The notes below the pieces were generated by a model. It did no database searches. It was given only the letters and a program-made list of their open reading frames with translations, and was not told the origin of the DNA. From the NCBI GenBank assembly GCA_008668235.1, contig RQCP01000059.1, positions 26,616 through 90,615 on the forward strand: 64,000 nucleotides of DNA, written 5' to 3'. Positions 50,998 through 60,010 of the stretch are shown piece by piece (positions within the stretch are counted from its first letter, which is position 1; each line of letters starts with the position of its first letter). Position numbers and translations under genes: made by a program. Origin of the DNA: Collinsella aerofaciens (GTDB lineage: Bacteria; Actinomycetota; Coriobacteriia; Coriobacteriales; Coriobacteriaceae).

Positions 50998-51865
50998 ACG
51001 CCTCCCTCACCTTTCCGTGCACATGTCTGATAACCGCGGCAACGTCATCGGCCGAGGCAGTTCCGTTATTAACGATAAAATTAGCGTGAACGGGCGAAAC
51101 TTCCGCGCCGCCAATCGAAAAACCCTTTAATCCACAATCCTCGATAAGCTTGCCCACACTCGCATCGGGCGGGTTGCGAAAGACCGACCCGCAGGATGCG
51201 CGACCCATGGGCTGCGTACGCTTGCGCCTCGTCAGGTACCGCTCCATGCGCTCGCGAATGTCGGCCTTGGGCGCCGGTTTAAGCTTGAGCACGCACTCGA
51301 GGATAATCTCATTGCGGGGAAGGCTACATTCGCGGTAGCCCCAAGTGATCTCGGACCCCGCATAATGCTTGATACCGGATGCCGGGTCAAACGTTACGAC
51401 ATCCTCAACCAGCGAGCCAATCCACTCGGTCCGTGTGCCGGCATTCATAGATATCGCACCGCCAACCGAGCCAGGGATGCCAACGGCAAACTCAAGGCCC
51501 GAGAGGCTACGCGACAGGGCATCGTTGACTAGGCGCGCAAACATCACGCCCGCACCGACCGTCAGCGTACAACCGTCATCGGCAACAACCGTGCGCTGAA
51601 ACTCACGTCCGAGCGAAATGACGGCACCGCGATAACCGCCATCGGCAACCAGCAGATTGGAGCCCTTGCCGATGATGACCCACGGCACCTGCTCGCGATC
51701 GAGCACCGCCACGGCGCGGCGGAGGGCATGATAGCTATGGCACGTCACAAAGAGGTCAGCCTTGCCGCCGATACGATAGCTCGTATGACGCGCAAGGCGC
51801 TCGTCCTCGATCACATCCGTGTCGATCATGCCCGAGAGCGCCATGACGGCGTTAAACAGACCCAT
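50954..51865 (-). CDS. murB: UDP-N-acetylenolpyruvoylglucosamine reductase
   Basis: The 303-residue FAD enzyme reduces UDP-GlcNAc-enolpyruvate to UDP-MurNAc. FAD contacts are in WVIIGKGSNLLVAD and GIPGSVGGAISMNAGT; the catalytic serine lies in GRASCGSVFRNP and ELRPEVKFLGF ends the protein. Shape (no extra loop) suggests the type II form. It begins 6 bp past the murC stop. Confidence 0.95.
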   Translation of the reverse strand: MGLFNAVMALSGMIDTDVIEDERLARHTSYRIGGKADLFVTCHSYHALRRAVAVLDREQVPWVIIGKGSNLLVADGGYRGAVISLGREFQRTVVADDGCTLTVGAGVMFARLVNDALSRSLSGLEFAVGIPGSVGGAISMNAGTRTEWIGSLVEDVVTFDPASGIKHYAGSEITWGYRECSLPRNEIILECVLKLKPAPKADIRERMERYLTRRKRTQPMGRASCGSVFRNPPDASVGKLIEDCGLKGFSIGGAEVSPVHANFIVNNGTASADDVAAVIRHVHGKVREAYGIELRPEVKFLGF

Positions 51866-51870
51866 TAGAC

Positions 51871-53289
51871 TTAAGCGTCTTTCTTGGCAGTCAAATACTC
51901 GATAAACTCGGGGCCGACGGTCGTAACGTCACCGGCACCCATAGTGAGCAGCAAGTCGCCCTCGCCCACCATCTGCTCGAGCTCCTGATTGAGCTCAAGA
52001 CGGCTGGAGCAGTACACGACCTCCTTGCCAGGATGCTTGGCGCGCACGGTATCGGCGAGCATCTTAGAGGTAACACCCGGAATGGGCATCTCGCCAGCCG
52101 AGAACACATCAATCAGCAGCAGTTTATCGGCATTGGCAAATGCATCGGCAAAGTCGTCGCACAGGGCCTGCAGACGCGAATAACGGTGCGGCTGGAACAC
52201 GACGTCGACATGCTTGTAGCCCAGCGACGAAGCGGCAGCAAGCGTCGCCTTGATCTCGGTGGGGTGATGGCCGTAATCATCGACCACGGTGATGCCATCG
52301 ATATCGCCCACGTGGGTAAAGCGACGGCGGACGCCCTCAAAGCTCGAGAGCGCCTTGGCGGCGGCGTCGATGTCAAGGCCCAGGACATGGGCGACGGTGA
52401 GCACCGCCGTGGCGTTGAGCATGTTGTGGCGACCGGGATTGCTCTTGATCTCCACGGCATGCTCAGTGCCATCCTCAAAGCGAACGATAAAGTCACTCTG
52501 GATGCCCTTGACATCCGGGTGCATGCAGACGATGTCGTTGCTCTCGGCAAAGCCGTAGGAAAGCACGTGACGGCCCGTCGACTTGGCGAGCTCGACCAGA
52601 TGCGGGTCCTCACCGCAGACGATGACGGTGCCGTCCTCGCCCACCAAGCTCATGAATTTGGCGAAAGTTGCCTCGATCTCCTCGATACCCGAGTAGTGAT
52701 CGAGGTGGTCGGCCTCGACGTTGGTCACAATGACCACGTTGGGGTTCAGGAACAGGAAGGAGCTATCGGACTCGTCGGCCTCGGCGACAAAATAGTCGCC
52801 CGAGCCGTTCTTGCCGTTCGTGTCATAGCCCTCGACGATGCCACCGATCAAGAAGCTCGGATCCAGACCCATGCGGTCGAGCATGGTGGCGCACATCGAA
52901 GACGTGGTGGTCTTGCCATGCGTGCCGGCAACAGCGACGGTGGTGTAGCCGTGGCCCAAAGCAGAGAGCATCTTGGCACGGGGCCACACGGGAATACCAA
53001 GCTCGCGAGCGCGCACGAGCTCGGGGTTGGACTCCGGAATAGCGGTGGAGACAACAACCACGTCGGGCTTGACCTCGTCGATCGTGGCGGCCTCATGGCC
53101 CACATGCACCTTCACACCAGCGCGGGTAAGCTGGCGGATATAACGTGACGTCTTAAGGTCGGAGCCGGTAACGGCATAACCGCGCTCATGAAGAACGAGG
53201 GCGATGCCGCTCATGCCGGCGCCGCCGATACCGATAAAATGGGCGCTCTTAAACTCGGGCGCGGAGGTTGCAGTCTGGGAATCAGCCAT
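51871..53289 (-). CDS. murC: UDP-N-acetylmuramate--L-alanine ligase
   Basis: The 472-residue Mur ligase adds L-Ala to UDP-MurNAc. It has the N-terminal Rossmann motif FIGIGGAGMSGIALVL, the ATP loop VAGTHGKTTTSSM, EADESDSSFL, and the C-terminal DDYGHHPTEI. The ATG at 53289 is chosen as the first ATG; AGGAG lies 11 nt upstream, rather far, and a GTG at 53316 is an alternative. Confidence 0.95.
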   Translation of the reverse strand: MADSQTATSAPEFKSAHFIGIGGAGMSGIALVLHERGYAVTGSDLKTSRYIRQLTRAGVKVHVGHEAATIDEVKPDVVVVSTAIPESNPELVRARELGIPVWPRAKMLSALGHGYTTVAVAGTHGKTTTSSMCATMLDRMGLDPSFLIGGIVEGYDTNGKNGSGDYFVAEADESDSSFLFLNPNVVIVTNVEADHLDHYSGIEEIEATFAKFMSLVGEDGTVIVCGEDPHLVELAKSTGRHVLSYGFAESNDIVCMHPDVKGIQSDFIVRFEDGTEHAVEIKSNPGRHNMLNATAVLTVAHVLGLDIDAAAKALSSFEGVRRRFTHVGDIDGITVVDDYGHHPTEIKATLAAASSLGYKHVDVVFQPHRYSRLQALCDDFADAFANADKLLLIDVFSAGEMPIPGVTSKMLADTVRAKHPGKEVVYCSSRLELNQELEQMVGEGDLLLTMGAGDVTTVGPEFIEYLTAKKDA

Positions 53290-53386
53290 GTGCTCGTGTA
53301 CTCCTTGCGTAAACACTGCCTGTAACCCGTTAACTGTACCGCACCTACCGCATCAGCGCGAGGGCGACCGACGATATCCCGTCTAA

Positions 53387-54502
53387 CTAACGCAAACCCT
53401 CTACCGCATCCGCCAGAAGAGCGGCGGCCCTATCCTGAGCCAGACCACGCGCCGCCTGACGCATGGCGTCGCGCGCCGCCGCGTCATCGACCAGGTGCAG
53501 CAGTTCATCGGCAAAGGCAGAACCGTCGATATCGGCATCGGCGCAGAGCACGCCGGCCCCGGCGTCGACCAGATAACGGGCATTGGTGGTTTGGTGATCG
53601 GCCGTGGCGTGCGGGTACGGCACGAGCACCGAAGGCACGGCGAGTGCAGCGATCTCGGCCACGCTCGATGCGCCCGAACGCGAGAGCACCAAATCGGCAG
53701 CAGCCAGCATATCGCCCATGTTGTCGATGTAAGGCTGGACGCGGTAACGCTTCGCCTCCTCGGGCGTCAGCGCCAAAGCGCGCTCGGTCTCCTCAAAGCC
53801 GTCGGCACCCGTCGAATGCAACACATAGAGGTTCTTGCGCGAAAGCAGCTCGTTTTTGAGCGAAGCCACGCGCTCGTTGAGGTGCTGGGCGCCAAGTGAA
53901 CCGCCAAAGACGAGCAGCAGCGTAGCGTCCTCGGGAACGCCAAGTGCCTTGCGGCCGCGAGCGCGATCGCCCTCGATCACCGAGCGACGTACGGGGTTGC
54001 CGGTCATGAGCACGTGGTCAGGGTCACCTTCGCGCTCAAAGACCGAACGCGCTGCCGGCACCGAGATGCACACGCGGGCGGCGTGGGAGTTCATCATCTT
54101 GTTGGCCAGGCCCGGAACGGAGTTCTGCTCATGCAGCAGATACGGAACGCCCGCGCCCTTGCACCACCCCAGCAGCGGAACCTCGACATAGGCACCAAAA
54201 CCAATGGCGGCATCGGGCTTGCCGACCTTTGAGAAATGACTGGCGAGCGCACGCTTGGCTTTGTTGACACGCCACAGCGAGGTCAGCGCCGTCCAAGGAC
54301 GGGAGCGGTCGAAGCCCGTGACCGTAATGGGCACAAAATCAAACCCAGCCTCGGGGACCAGACGACCCTCGAGCTTGCGCGACTGGCCCACGAACACAAC
54401 GTGGTGGCCACGGTCACGCAGTTCTTCAGCCAAGGCGAGCGCGGGGTTGATGTGTCCTGCCGTGCCGCCGGCTGCAATAGCAACGGTCATTTTATCGGTC
54501 AT
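53387..54502 (-). CDS. murG: lipid II synthase MurG
   Basis: The 371-residue GT-B glycosyltransferase adds GlcNAc to lipid I at the inner membrane face. Motifs are AAGGTAGHINPALALAEEL, GFGAYVEVPLLG and LHEQNSVPGLANK in the N-terminal domain and SRSGASSVAEIAALAVPSVLVPYPHATADHQ in the UDP-GlcNAc site. GAAGGG lies 7 nt before the ATG at 54502. Its start overlaps the ftsW stop by 11 bp. Confidence 0.96.
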   Translation of the reverse strand: MTDKMTVAIAAGGTAGHINPALALAEELRDRGHHVVFVGQSRKLEGRLVPEAGFDFVPITVTGFDRSRPWTALTSLWRVNKAKRALASHFSKVGKPDAAIGFGAYVEVPLLGWCKGAGVPYLLHEQNSVPGLANKMMNSHAARVCISVPAARSVFEREGDPDHVLMTGNPVRRSVIEGDRARGRKALGVPEDATLLLVFGGSLGAQHLNERVASLKNELLSRKNLYVLHSTGADGFEETERALALTPEEAKRYRVQPYIDNMGDMLAAADLVLSRSGASSVAEIAALAVPSVLVPYPHATADHQTTNARYLVDAGAGVLCADADIDGSAFADELLHLVDDAAARDAMRQAARGLAQDRAAALLADAVEGLR

Positions 54503-56012
54503 GGTAGTCCCTTCGTACACGCGGTCCCTGGTCGTCGGTACGCAGACGCGCCGACGGGTCCGAGTTCAAATCGATTCGATTATATCCGCCGCCCGCGTTG
54601 CGAGGGCTGGGGCGCTGCGGACGACCTTGCGGAGCCGTTCGCGAGCGTGGACGAGCTGCCGGCTCGGTCGCAGAGCCATCCAGGACGGTAAAACCGTTAC
54701 GCGAAGATCGCTCGCCGCGCACGTGGGGCACGCCGGCAGTACTCTCATCCATAACGGCAAAGCTCTCACGGCGGCGGTCATACTCATCGCGGCGGGCGCT
54801 CTCGTACGAAACGCGCAAGATCAACCCGGCAAGCATGAGCGACACAATAATCGACGAACCGCCGTAGCTAATAAACGGCAGCGGTTTGCCCGTCATGGGA
54901 AACACGTTGAGGATGCCCAGCGCGTTAATCAAAAACTGCACCGCGAGAATGACCGCGGAGCCAGACGCCATAAGCGCGCCCCGACGATCGGTCGCCTGCT
55001 CGGCAATGCGAAACGCCGAGTAGATCAGCATCGCAAACACCAAGAAGAACAGCACGGTTCCGACAAAACCGACTTCCTCGCCAATGATGGCCAGGATGTA
55101 GTCGTTGTGCGCTTCGGGCAGATACGAGTACTTCATGGTTGAGTTGCCGATGCCACGGCCGAACAGACCGCCCGAGGCAAAGGCCATGATGGCAAGCGTG
55201 GCCTGATAGCCGTCACCATACTCGTCGGCCCAAGGGTTCAAGGCAACCTGAATACGCACCATACGGTACGGCTCTGCGACAAGCGCAATCACGATCACGA
55301 GAATGCCGAAGATTAGCACGCCGATGATAAATCTGGGGTCGAGACCCGCAAACAACGCCATGCACATGAGGGTCAACAGGATGATCAGGACAGTACCGAA
55401 ATCGGGCTGGATAAAGATCAGAAAGAGCGAAATGCCCAGGTAGATGCCCATCTTGCGAAGGAATTCGTTGATGTTGCCACCGGGCGAAAAGAAGCGATCA
55501 AGCATGATGGCCGAATACGCAATGGCAAATGGCTTTAAAAACTCGGAAGGCTGGAACTGAATACCGGCGATGTTGAGCCAGCGCGTGGCGCCGCGGCTGC
55601 CGCTGCCCACCAAGAACACCAGAAGCAGTAGCCCTATCATGCCGATGAGGAAGATCCTGAGCACATCCTCCCCAAACCAGCTGTCCGGCAAAACGCGCAC
55701 GATGGCAATCAGCGCCAGAACACCGACCACGGCAAACGCGGCCTGTCGACCCAGAAAAAACGTCGCCGAGCCATTCTCGTGCAGCGCCTCGACCGAAGAC
55801 GCCGAGTACACCATCAGCAGGCCAAAGCATACCAAGGTAAACAAGCAGGCCATGAATATCAAACGGGGGCGCATGATACGGGCGGGAACGCCGGCAATAT
55901 AGCGTTCGCTAAACGACTGCCCGCCGCGGCCGGAACGCGGTGTGGTGCGACGTGAGGAAGCACGGTCCGAGTCGGGCCTCCTCATACCTTGTCGGGGGCT
56001 CTCCTCTCTCAC
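54492..56012 (-). CDS. ftsW: FtsW septal peptidoglycan glycosyltransferase (SEDS)
   Basis: The 506-residue SEDS protein has ten membrane helices between about 45 and 420; conserved pieces are GSGSRGATRWLNIAGIQFQPSEFLK, IQPDFGTVLII, YLPEAHNDYILAIIGEEVG and GKPLPFISYGGSSI. It polymerises lipid II with the transpeptidase FtsI. A basic cytoplasmic N-terminus and a long Arg/Pro-rich C-terminal tail extend the usual length. The start is GTG at 56012, with AGGGG 5 nt upstream directly at the murD stop. Confidence 0.95.
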   Translation of the reverse strand: MREESPRQGMRRPDSDRASSRRTTPRSGRGGQSFSERYIAGVPARIMRPRLIFMACLFTLVCFGLLMVYSASSVEALHENGSATFFLGRQAAFAVVGVLALIAIVRVLPDSWFGEDVLRIFLIGMIGLLLLVFLVGSGSRGATRWLNIAGIQFQPSEFLKPFAIAYSAIMLDRFFSPGGNINEFLRKMGIYLGISLFLIFIQPDFGTVLIILLTLMCMALFAGLDPRFIIGVLIFGILVIVIALVAEPYRMVRIQVALNPWADEYGDGYQATLAIMAFASGGLFGRGIGNSTMKYSYLPEAHNDYILAIIGEEVGFVGTVLFFLVFAMLIYSAFRIAEQATDRRGALMASGSAVILAVQFLINALGILNVFPMTGKPLPFISYGGSSIIVSLMLAGLILRVSYESARRDEYDRRRESFAVMDESTAGVPHVRGERSSRNGFTVLDGSATEPAARPRSRTAPQGRPQRPSPRNAGGGYNRIDLNSDPSARLRTDDQGPRVRRDYHDR

Positions 56013-56020
56013 CGCAACCC

Positions 56021-57427
56021 CTATTCCATTTGTGATTTCGCCGCAGCGACAAGCTGAGCCACGTAGTCCTTAAACACGCGGCCGCGCTCCTCATAGCCCG
56101 AGAACTCATCGAACGAAGAGCAGGCAGGTGAAAGTAAGATCACGTCGCCACGGCTCGACAACGAACGGGCAACGTCCACGGCGTCGCGTAGGTCATCCGC
56201 CTGGGCGATATCCACATCGCCATCGACATCGGCCTCGTCCATAGCGGCGGTGAAGCGCTCGCGCGCATCGCCAAAGCAGACGACCGAGCGCACGTTGTCC
56301 ATAACGACGCGCGCGAAGTCCGTGAGCGGCGTGCCCTTATCGTGGCCGCCGAGCAGCAAGATCACGTCGTCATCGGGAAATGCCGTCAGTGCCTTCTCGA
56401 CCGCATCGGTGTTGGTCGCCTTGGAATCGTTGACGTAACGCACGCCGTCAATCTCGCCACACGGCTCCACGCGGTGCTCGAGCGGCTGGAACGAGGCAAG
56501 ACCGCGGCAGACACCATCGACATCGGCACCGACCGCCAAGGCAGCCGTGGCAGCGCACAGGGCATTGATAACATTGTGATGGCCCGAGATCTTGAGCTCG
56601 GATGTAGCGATGAGCGGGGTCTCGACACCCTTCAGACGCACGATCATCTTGCCATCGCGCACAAAGGCGGCATCCTCGCCCTCAGGCTCGTCAAAGGCAA
56701 CCTTGCAGATGCGACGACCCGGCGTGTAGATGTACTCATCGAACTCGTGAATGCCGGCGTCTTCGACGTCGACAACCACCAGATCGTCATCGACCATATT
56801 GTCAAACAGTTTGATCTTGGCAAGTGCATAGTTCTTATGGCTCTTATGCCAGCCCAAGTGGTCGGGAGTGATGTTGAGCAGCACCGCCACGCGGGGGTGG
56901 AGCTCGGTTGTCGTAGCAATCTGATAGCTCGAGAGCTCAGCCACAAACCACTCGTTGTGGGCTCGGCCGTCAATCTCGTTGACCGGCGGCTCGCCGATGT
57001 TGCCGACAGCAACGCTGGCCTCGCCGGCAGCCTTAAGCAGATAATCAGTCAGCGACGTGGTAGTTGTCTTGCCGTTGGTGCCCGTGATGGCAATCCAATT
57101 TTGGGGAGACAAGCGATAGGCAAACTCGGGCTCGCCCATAATCTGAGCGGCATGCTCACGCCCCGCCTTAAAGAAGGACGAGAACTCCGAAATACCCGGG
57201 CATGTCACGCACACGTCATAGGCGCCCTCGACCTGTTCGGCCCCATAGACAAACGACGCACCAGCAGCCTCGAGCGCACGCGTGGCGTCATTGGGCTCAG
57301 AGGTGCCGCCGCCATACACGGTAACGGCGCTTACGCGCTCGGGATGTGCCAGCGCCCAGCGGGCGACATCGAGACCGGATTTGCCCTGACCCAAAACGAG
57401 CAGGCTAAAGACATCAGCAAGAGGCAT
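56021..57427 (-). CDS. murD: UDP-N-acetylmuramoylalanine--D-glutamate ligase
   Basis: The 468-residue Mur ligase adds D-Glu to UDP-MurNAc-L-Ala. The N-terminal nucleotide motif is VLGQGKSGLDVARW, the ATP loop ITGTNGKTTTTSL, and VNDSKATNTDAV and LSPACSSFDEFSGYEERG mark the C-terminal domain. The ATG at 57427 follows mraY by 9 bp; the ribosome binding site is weak, so coupling is likely. Confidence 0.95.
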   Translation of the reverse strand: MPLADVFSLLVLGQGKSGLDVARWALAHPERVSAVTVYGGGTSEPNDATRALEAAGASFVYGAEQVEGAYDVCVTCPGISEFSSFFKAGREHAAQIMGEPEFAYRLSPQNWIAITGTNGKTTTTSLTDYLLKAAGEASVAVGNIGEPPVNEIDGRAHNEWFVAELSSYQIATTTELHPRVAVLLNITPDHLGWHKSHKNYALAKIKLFDNMVDDDLVVVDVEDAGIHEFDEYIYTPGRRICKVAFDEPEGEDAAFVRDGKMIVRLKGVETPLIATSELKISGHHNVINALCAATAALAVGADVDGVCRGLASFQPLEHRVEPCGEIDGVRYVNDSKATNTDAVEKALTAFPDDDVILLLGGHDKGTPLTDFARVVMDNVRSVVCFGDARERFTAAMDEADVDGDVDIAQADDLRDAVDVARSLSSRGDVILLSPACSSFDEFSGYEERGRVFKDYVAQLVAAAKSQME

Positions 57428-57436
57428 GAAAGACCA

Positions 57437-58456
57437 CTATCCCAACTGGAAGAACAAAGCAAGGCCAACGGCACCAAAGGCCGCAGCGATAATCCAAAAG
57501 CGGATGACGACCTTGGTCTCGGCCCAGCCCTTCTTTTCGAAATGATGATGGATGGGCGCCATAAGGAAGACGCGCTTGTGCGTAAAGTGGAAGTAGACAA
57601 CCTGAATCATGACCGACAGGGTCTCAACGATAAACAGGCCGCCGATGATGAGGGAGACGACCTCGGTATTGGTCATGATGGACGTGCAGGCAAACGCGGC
57701 GCCCAGGGCAAGCGAGCCGGTATCGCCCATAAAGATGCTCGCCGGATAGCAGTTGAACCACAGAAAGCCCAAACAGGCACCGGCACACGCGGTGCAGAAG
57801 ATGGACAGGTTCACGTCTCCGTGCAAAAACGCCATGGCAGCCATGGCGAGCATGGCAATCATCGAGGTGCCGCCAGCAAGACCATCAAGGCCATCGGTCA
57901 GGTTCACGGCATTAGAAAGACCGGCGATCATCAGCCAGCAAAAGACAATGTAGAGCCACGGGAACGAAAGGCCGCAGATGGTGGTCGAAAGAACACCGAG
58001 GTCAATCGTCAGGCCGCCGGGAAAACGAATCTCGGGGGCGACGCCGCACCAATTGACGGCGAGCACCGTAAAGGTGACACAGATAATGGTTAGGCCGATC
58101 ATCTTGGCATGGGGCGTCAGACCGAGCGAGCGCCCATGCGTAACGGAGGTCAGGTCGTCGATCAGGCCCAGCACGCCGGTCGCCAGCGTGGCGAGCAGCA
58201 CGAGCACGAGCTCGGTGGTGAGCTTGCCCATCAGCAGGCAGGTCAGCGAGATCGCGACGAGGATGACAACGCCACCCATGGTGGGCGTTCCCTGCTTAAC
58301 CAAATGACGCTTGGGGCCGTCGGCACGAACCTGCTGGCCGATACCCTCGACCTTGAGTAGCTTGATCCACCACGGCATGAGCAGCAGCGCAATGGCAGCG
58401 GCGATGCCAAGCCCCAAAAAAGCCTGATACGTTGGATACGAGGGATTGCCGAACAT
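57437..58456 (-). CDS. mraY: phospho-N-acetylmuramoyl-pentapeptide transferase
   Basis: The 339-residue integral membrane enzyme makes lipid I from UDP-MurNAc-pentapeptide and undecaprenyl phosphate. Conserved pieces: KQGTPTMGGVVIL, the Asp pair in GLIDDLTSV, NAVNLTDGLDGLAGG, FMGDTGSLALGAAF and the HHHFEKKGWAETKVV segment with its histidines. It begins 3 bp past the murF stop. Confidence 0.97.
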   Translation of the reverse strand: MFGNPSYPTYQAFLGLGIAAAIALLLMPWWIKLLKVEGIGQQVRADGPKRHLVKQGTPTMGGVVILVAISLTCLLMGKLTTELVLVLLATLATGVLGLIDDLTSVTHGRSLGLTPHAKMIGLTIICVTFTVLAVNWCGVAPEIRFPGGLTIDLGVLSTTICGLSFPWLYIVFCWLMIAGLSNAVNLTDGLDGLAGGTSMIAMLAMAAMAFLHGDVNLSIFCTACAGACLGFLWFNCYPASIFMGDTGSLALGAAFACTSIMTNTEVVSLIIGGLFIVETLSVMIQVVYFHFTHKRVFLMAPIHHHFEKKGWAETKVVIRFWIIAAAFGAVGLALFFQLG

Positions 58457-58459
58457 GGG

Positions 58460-59884
58460 CTAGCACACACCTTCCACAAAGCGGTCGAGCTCAACAAAGC
58501 GGGAACCCTTGACCAGTACAACATCATGTTTTTCAAGCGCGCCGCCCATGCGGTCGAGCACCTGCTGATAATCGGAGAACACCTGGATGCGGTCCTCGTC
58601 CATGCCCATCATGCGCGCGGCATCGGCCATAAGCTGGGCCAGCTCACCACCCACGCACGCCAGCATGTCGAGCTTCTTGGCGGCGGCATAGGCGCCCACG
58701 AGCTCATGCATGCGAGGAGCCTCATCGCCCATCTCGCCCATCTCGCCCAGGATCGCCATGCGAGACCCCGTGCACGAAAGCGAGCACAGTAGATCGAGAC
58801 CAGCAGCCATGGATTCGGCGCTGGCGTTATAGGAATCGTCGATGACGCGGGCACCGCTCTTGGCGCGCTTGATCTCCTGGCGGTGCCCGGTGATCGTGAG
58901 GCCCCTAAAGGCAGCATCGATCTGCTCGGGCGTCACGCCCAGGCGATAGGCAACCGCGGCGGCCTTAACGGCATTTGGAACGGACTGCACGCCGGGGATG
59001 GCAAGCATGGTATCGATCGTCTCACCCTGGCCAAAATCGAGCGTAAAGACCGGACGGCCCTCGTCATCAACACGAATGTCGCGGGCACGGACCTCATCAT
59101 CGTCCGAGACGCCGGCCAGCATCACATCGATACCAGCAGGCTGGGCGAACGTATCGCGAATGAACGGCGTAAAGTCGTCCTCACCGCCCAAAACCAGCAG
59201 CGGCAAGAAGTCGCCGGCGGCGCACATACCCTGGACAATCTCGGCCTTAGCGCGGGCGATGTTCTCGCGGCTGCCCAAAATGCCGATGTGAGAGGTACCA
59301 ATCTTGCTCACGATGGCAAGGTTGGGATTGGCGGACTGGGACAGGCGCTCAATCTCGTGGAAATGGTTCATGCCCATCTCGAGCACCAGGACCTCGGTAT
59401 CGGCCGGAGCGGAAAGCACCGTGAGCGGCATGCCGATCAGGTTATTGAAATTGCCCTTGGTGGCCCAGACACGATAGCGCTTGGCGAGCACGGCGGCGAG
59501 CACGTCCTTGGTCGTCGTCTTGCCGATGGAACCGGTAATACCAACGACCAGGCAGCCAAGCTCCAGACGGTACGTGTGCGCCAAACGCAGCAGAAACTCC
59601 TCGGGATCATCGGTCAGCAAGATGGCACAGCCCTTGTCCTGCGCCAGCGAGACCAGCTCGGCCTCGGGCTCACGCGTCATCACGACGGCGCCGGCACCCG
59701 ACTGGACGGCACGGGAAGCAAAATCATTGCCGTCGACGTTTTCACCGGGAAAGGCGACGAAAATCGTCCCTTCCTCGACCTGGCGCGAGTCGATAACGCA
59801 CCCGCGGCATACCCGATCGGCTTCTCCCGTCACGGTTCGGGCCCCTGTTGCGGCCGCGAGGTTGTTGACGGCGATCTCTATCAT
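58460..59884 (-). CDS. murF: UDP-MurNAc-tripeptide--D-Ala-D-Ala ligase
   Basis: The 474-residue Mur ligase adds D-Ala-D-Ala, completing the pentapeptide. It shows CVIDSRQVEEGTIFVAFPGENVDG, the ATP loop ITGSIGKTTTKDVLA (Ser in place of the more usual Thr in GxxGKT), EMGMNHFHEIERL and the C-terminal ILGEMGEMGDEA. GGGGAG lies 6 nt before the ATG at 59884. A TACAAT box (59927-59922, minus) in the 126-bp gap after ftsI may give it its own promoter. murE, which often lies between ftsI and murF, is absent here. Confidence 0.94.
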   Translation of the reverse strand: MIEIAVNNLAAATGARTVTGEADRVCRGCVIDSRQVEEGTIFVAFPGENVDGNDFASRAVQSGAGAVVMTREPEAELVSLAQDKGCAILLTDDPEEFLLRLAHTYRLELGCLVVGITGSIGKTTTKDVLAAVLAKRYRVWATKGNFNNLIGMPLTVLSAPADTEVLVLEMGMNHFHEIERLSQSANPNLAIVSKIGTSHIGILGSRENIARAKAEIVQGMCAAGDFLPLLVLGGEDDFTPFIRDTFAQPAGIDVMLAGVSDDDEVRARDIRVDDEGRPVFTLDFGQGETIDTMLAIPGVQSVPNAVKAAAVAYRLGVTPEQIDAAFRGLTITGHRQEIKRAKSGARVIDDSYNASAESMAAGLDLLCSLSCTGSRMAILGEMGEMGDEAPRMHELVGAYAAAKKLDMLACVGGELAQLMADAARMMGMDEDRIQVFSDYQQVLDRMGGALEKHDVVLVKGSRFVELDRFVEGVC

Positions 59885-60010
59885 TGCAGCTCCCCTGTAA
59901 ACCTAATAATGCTATCGGCGTATTGTATCCCAGCGCCGCACATGCGTGGTGCAGGGCATGTGAACACCCTCATATGGGACAACAAACCACGCCCCAAAGA
60001 TTGTAACCCC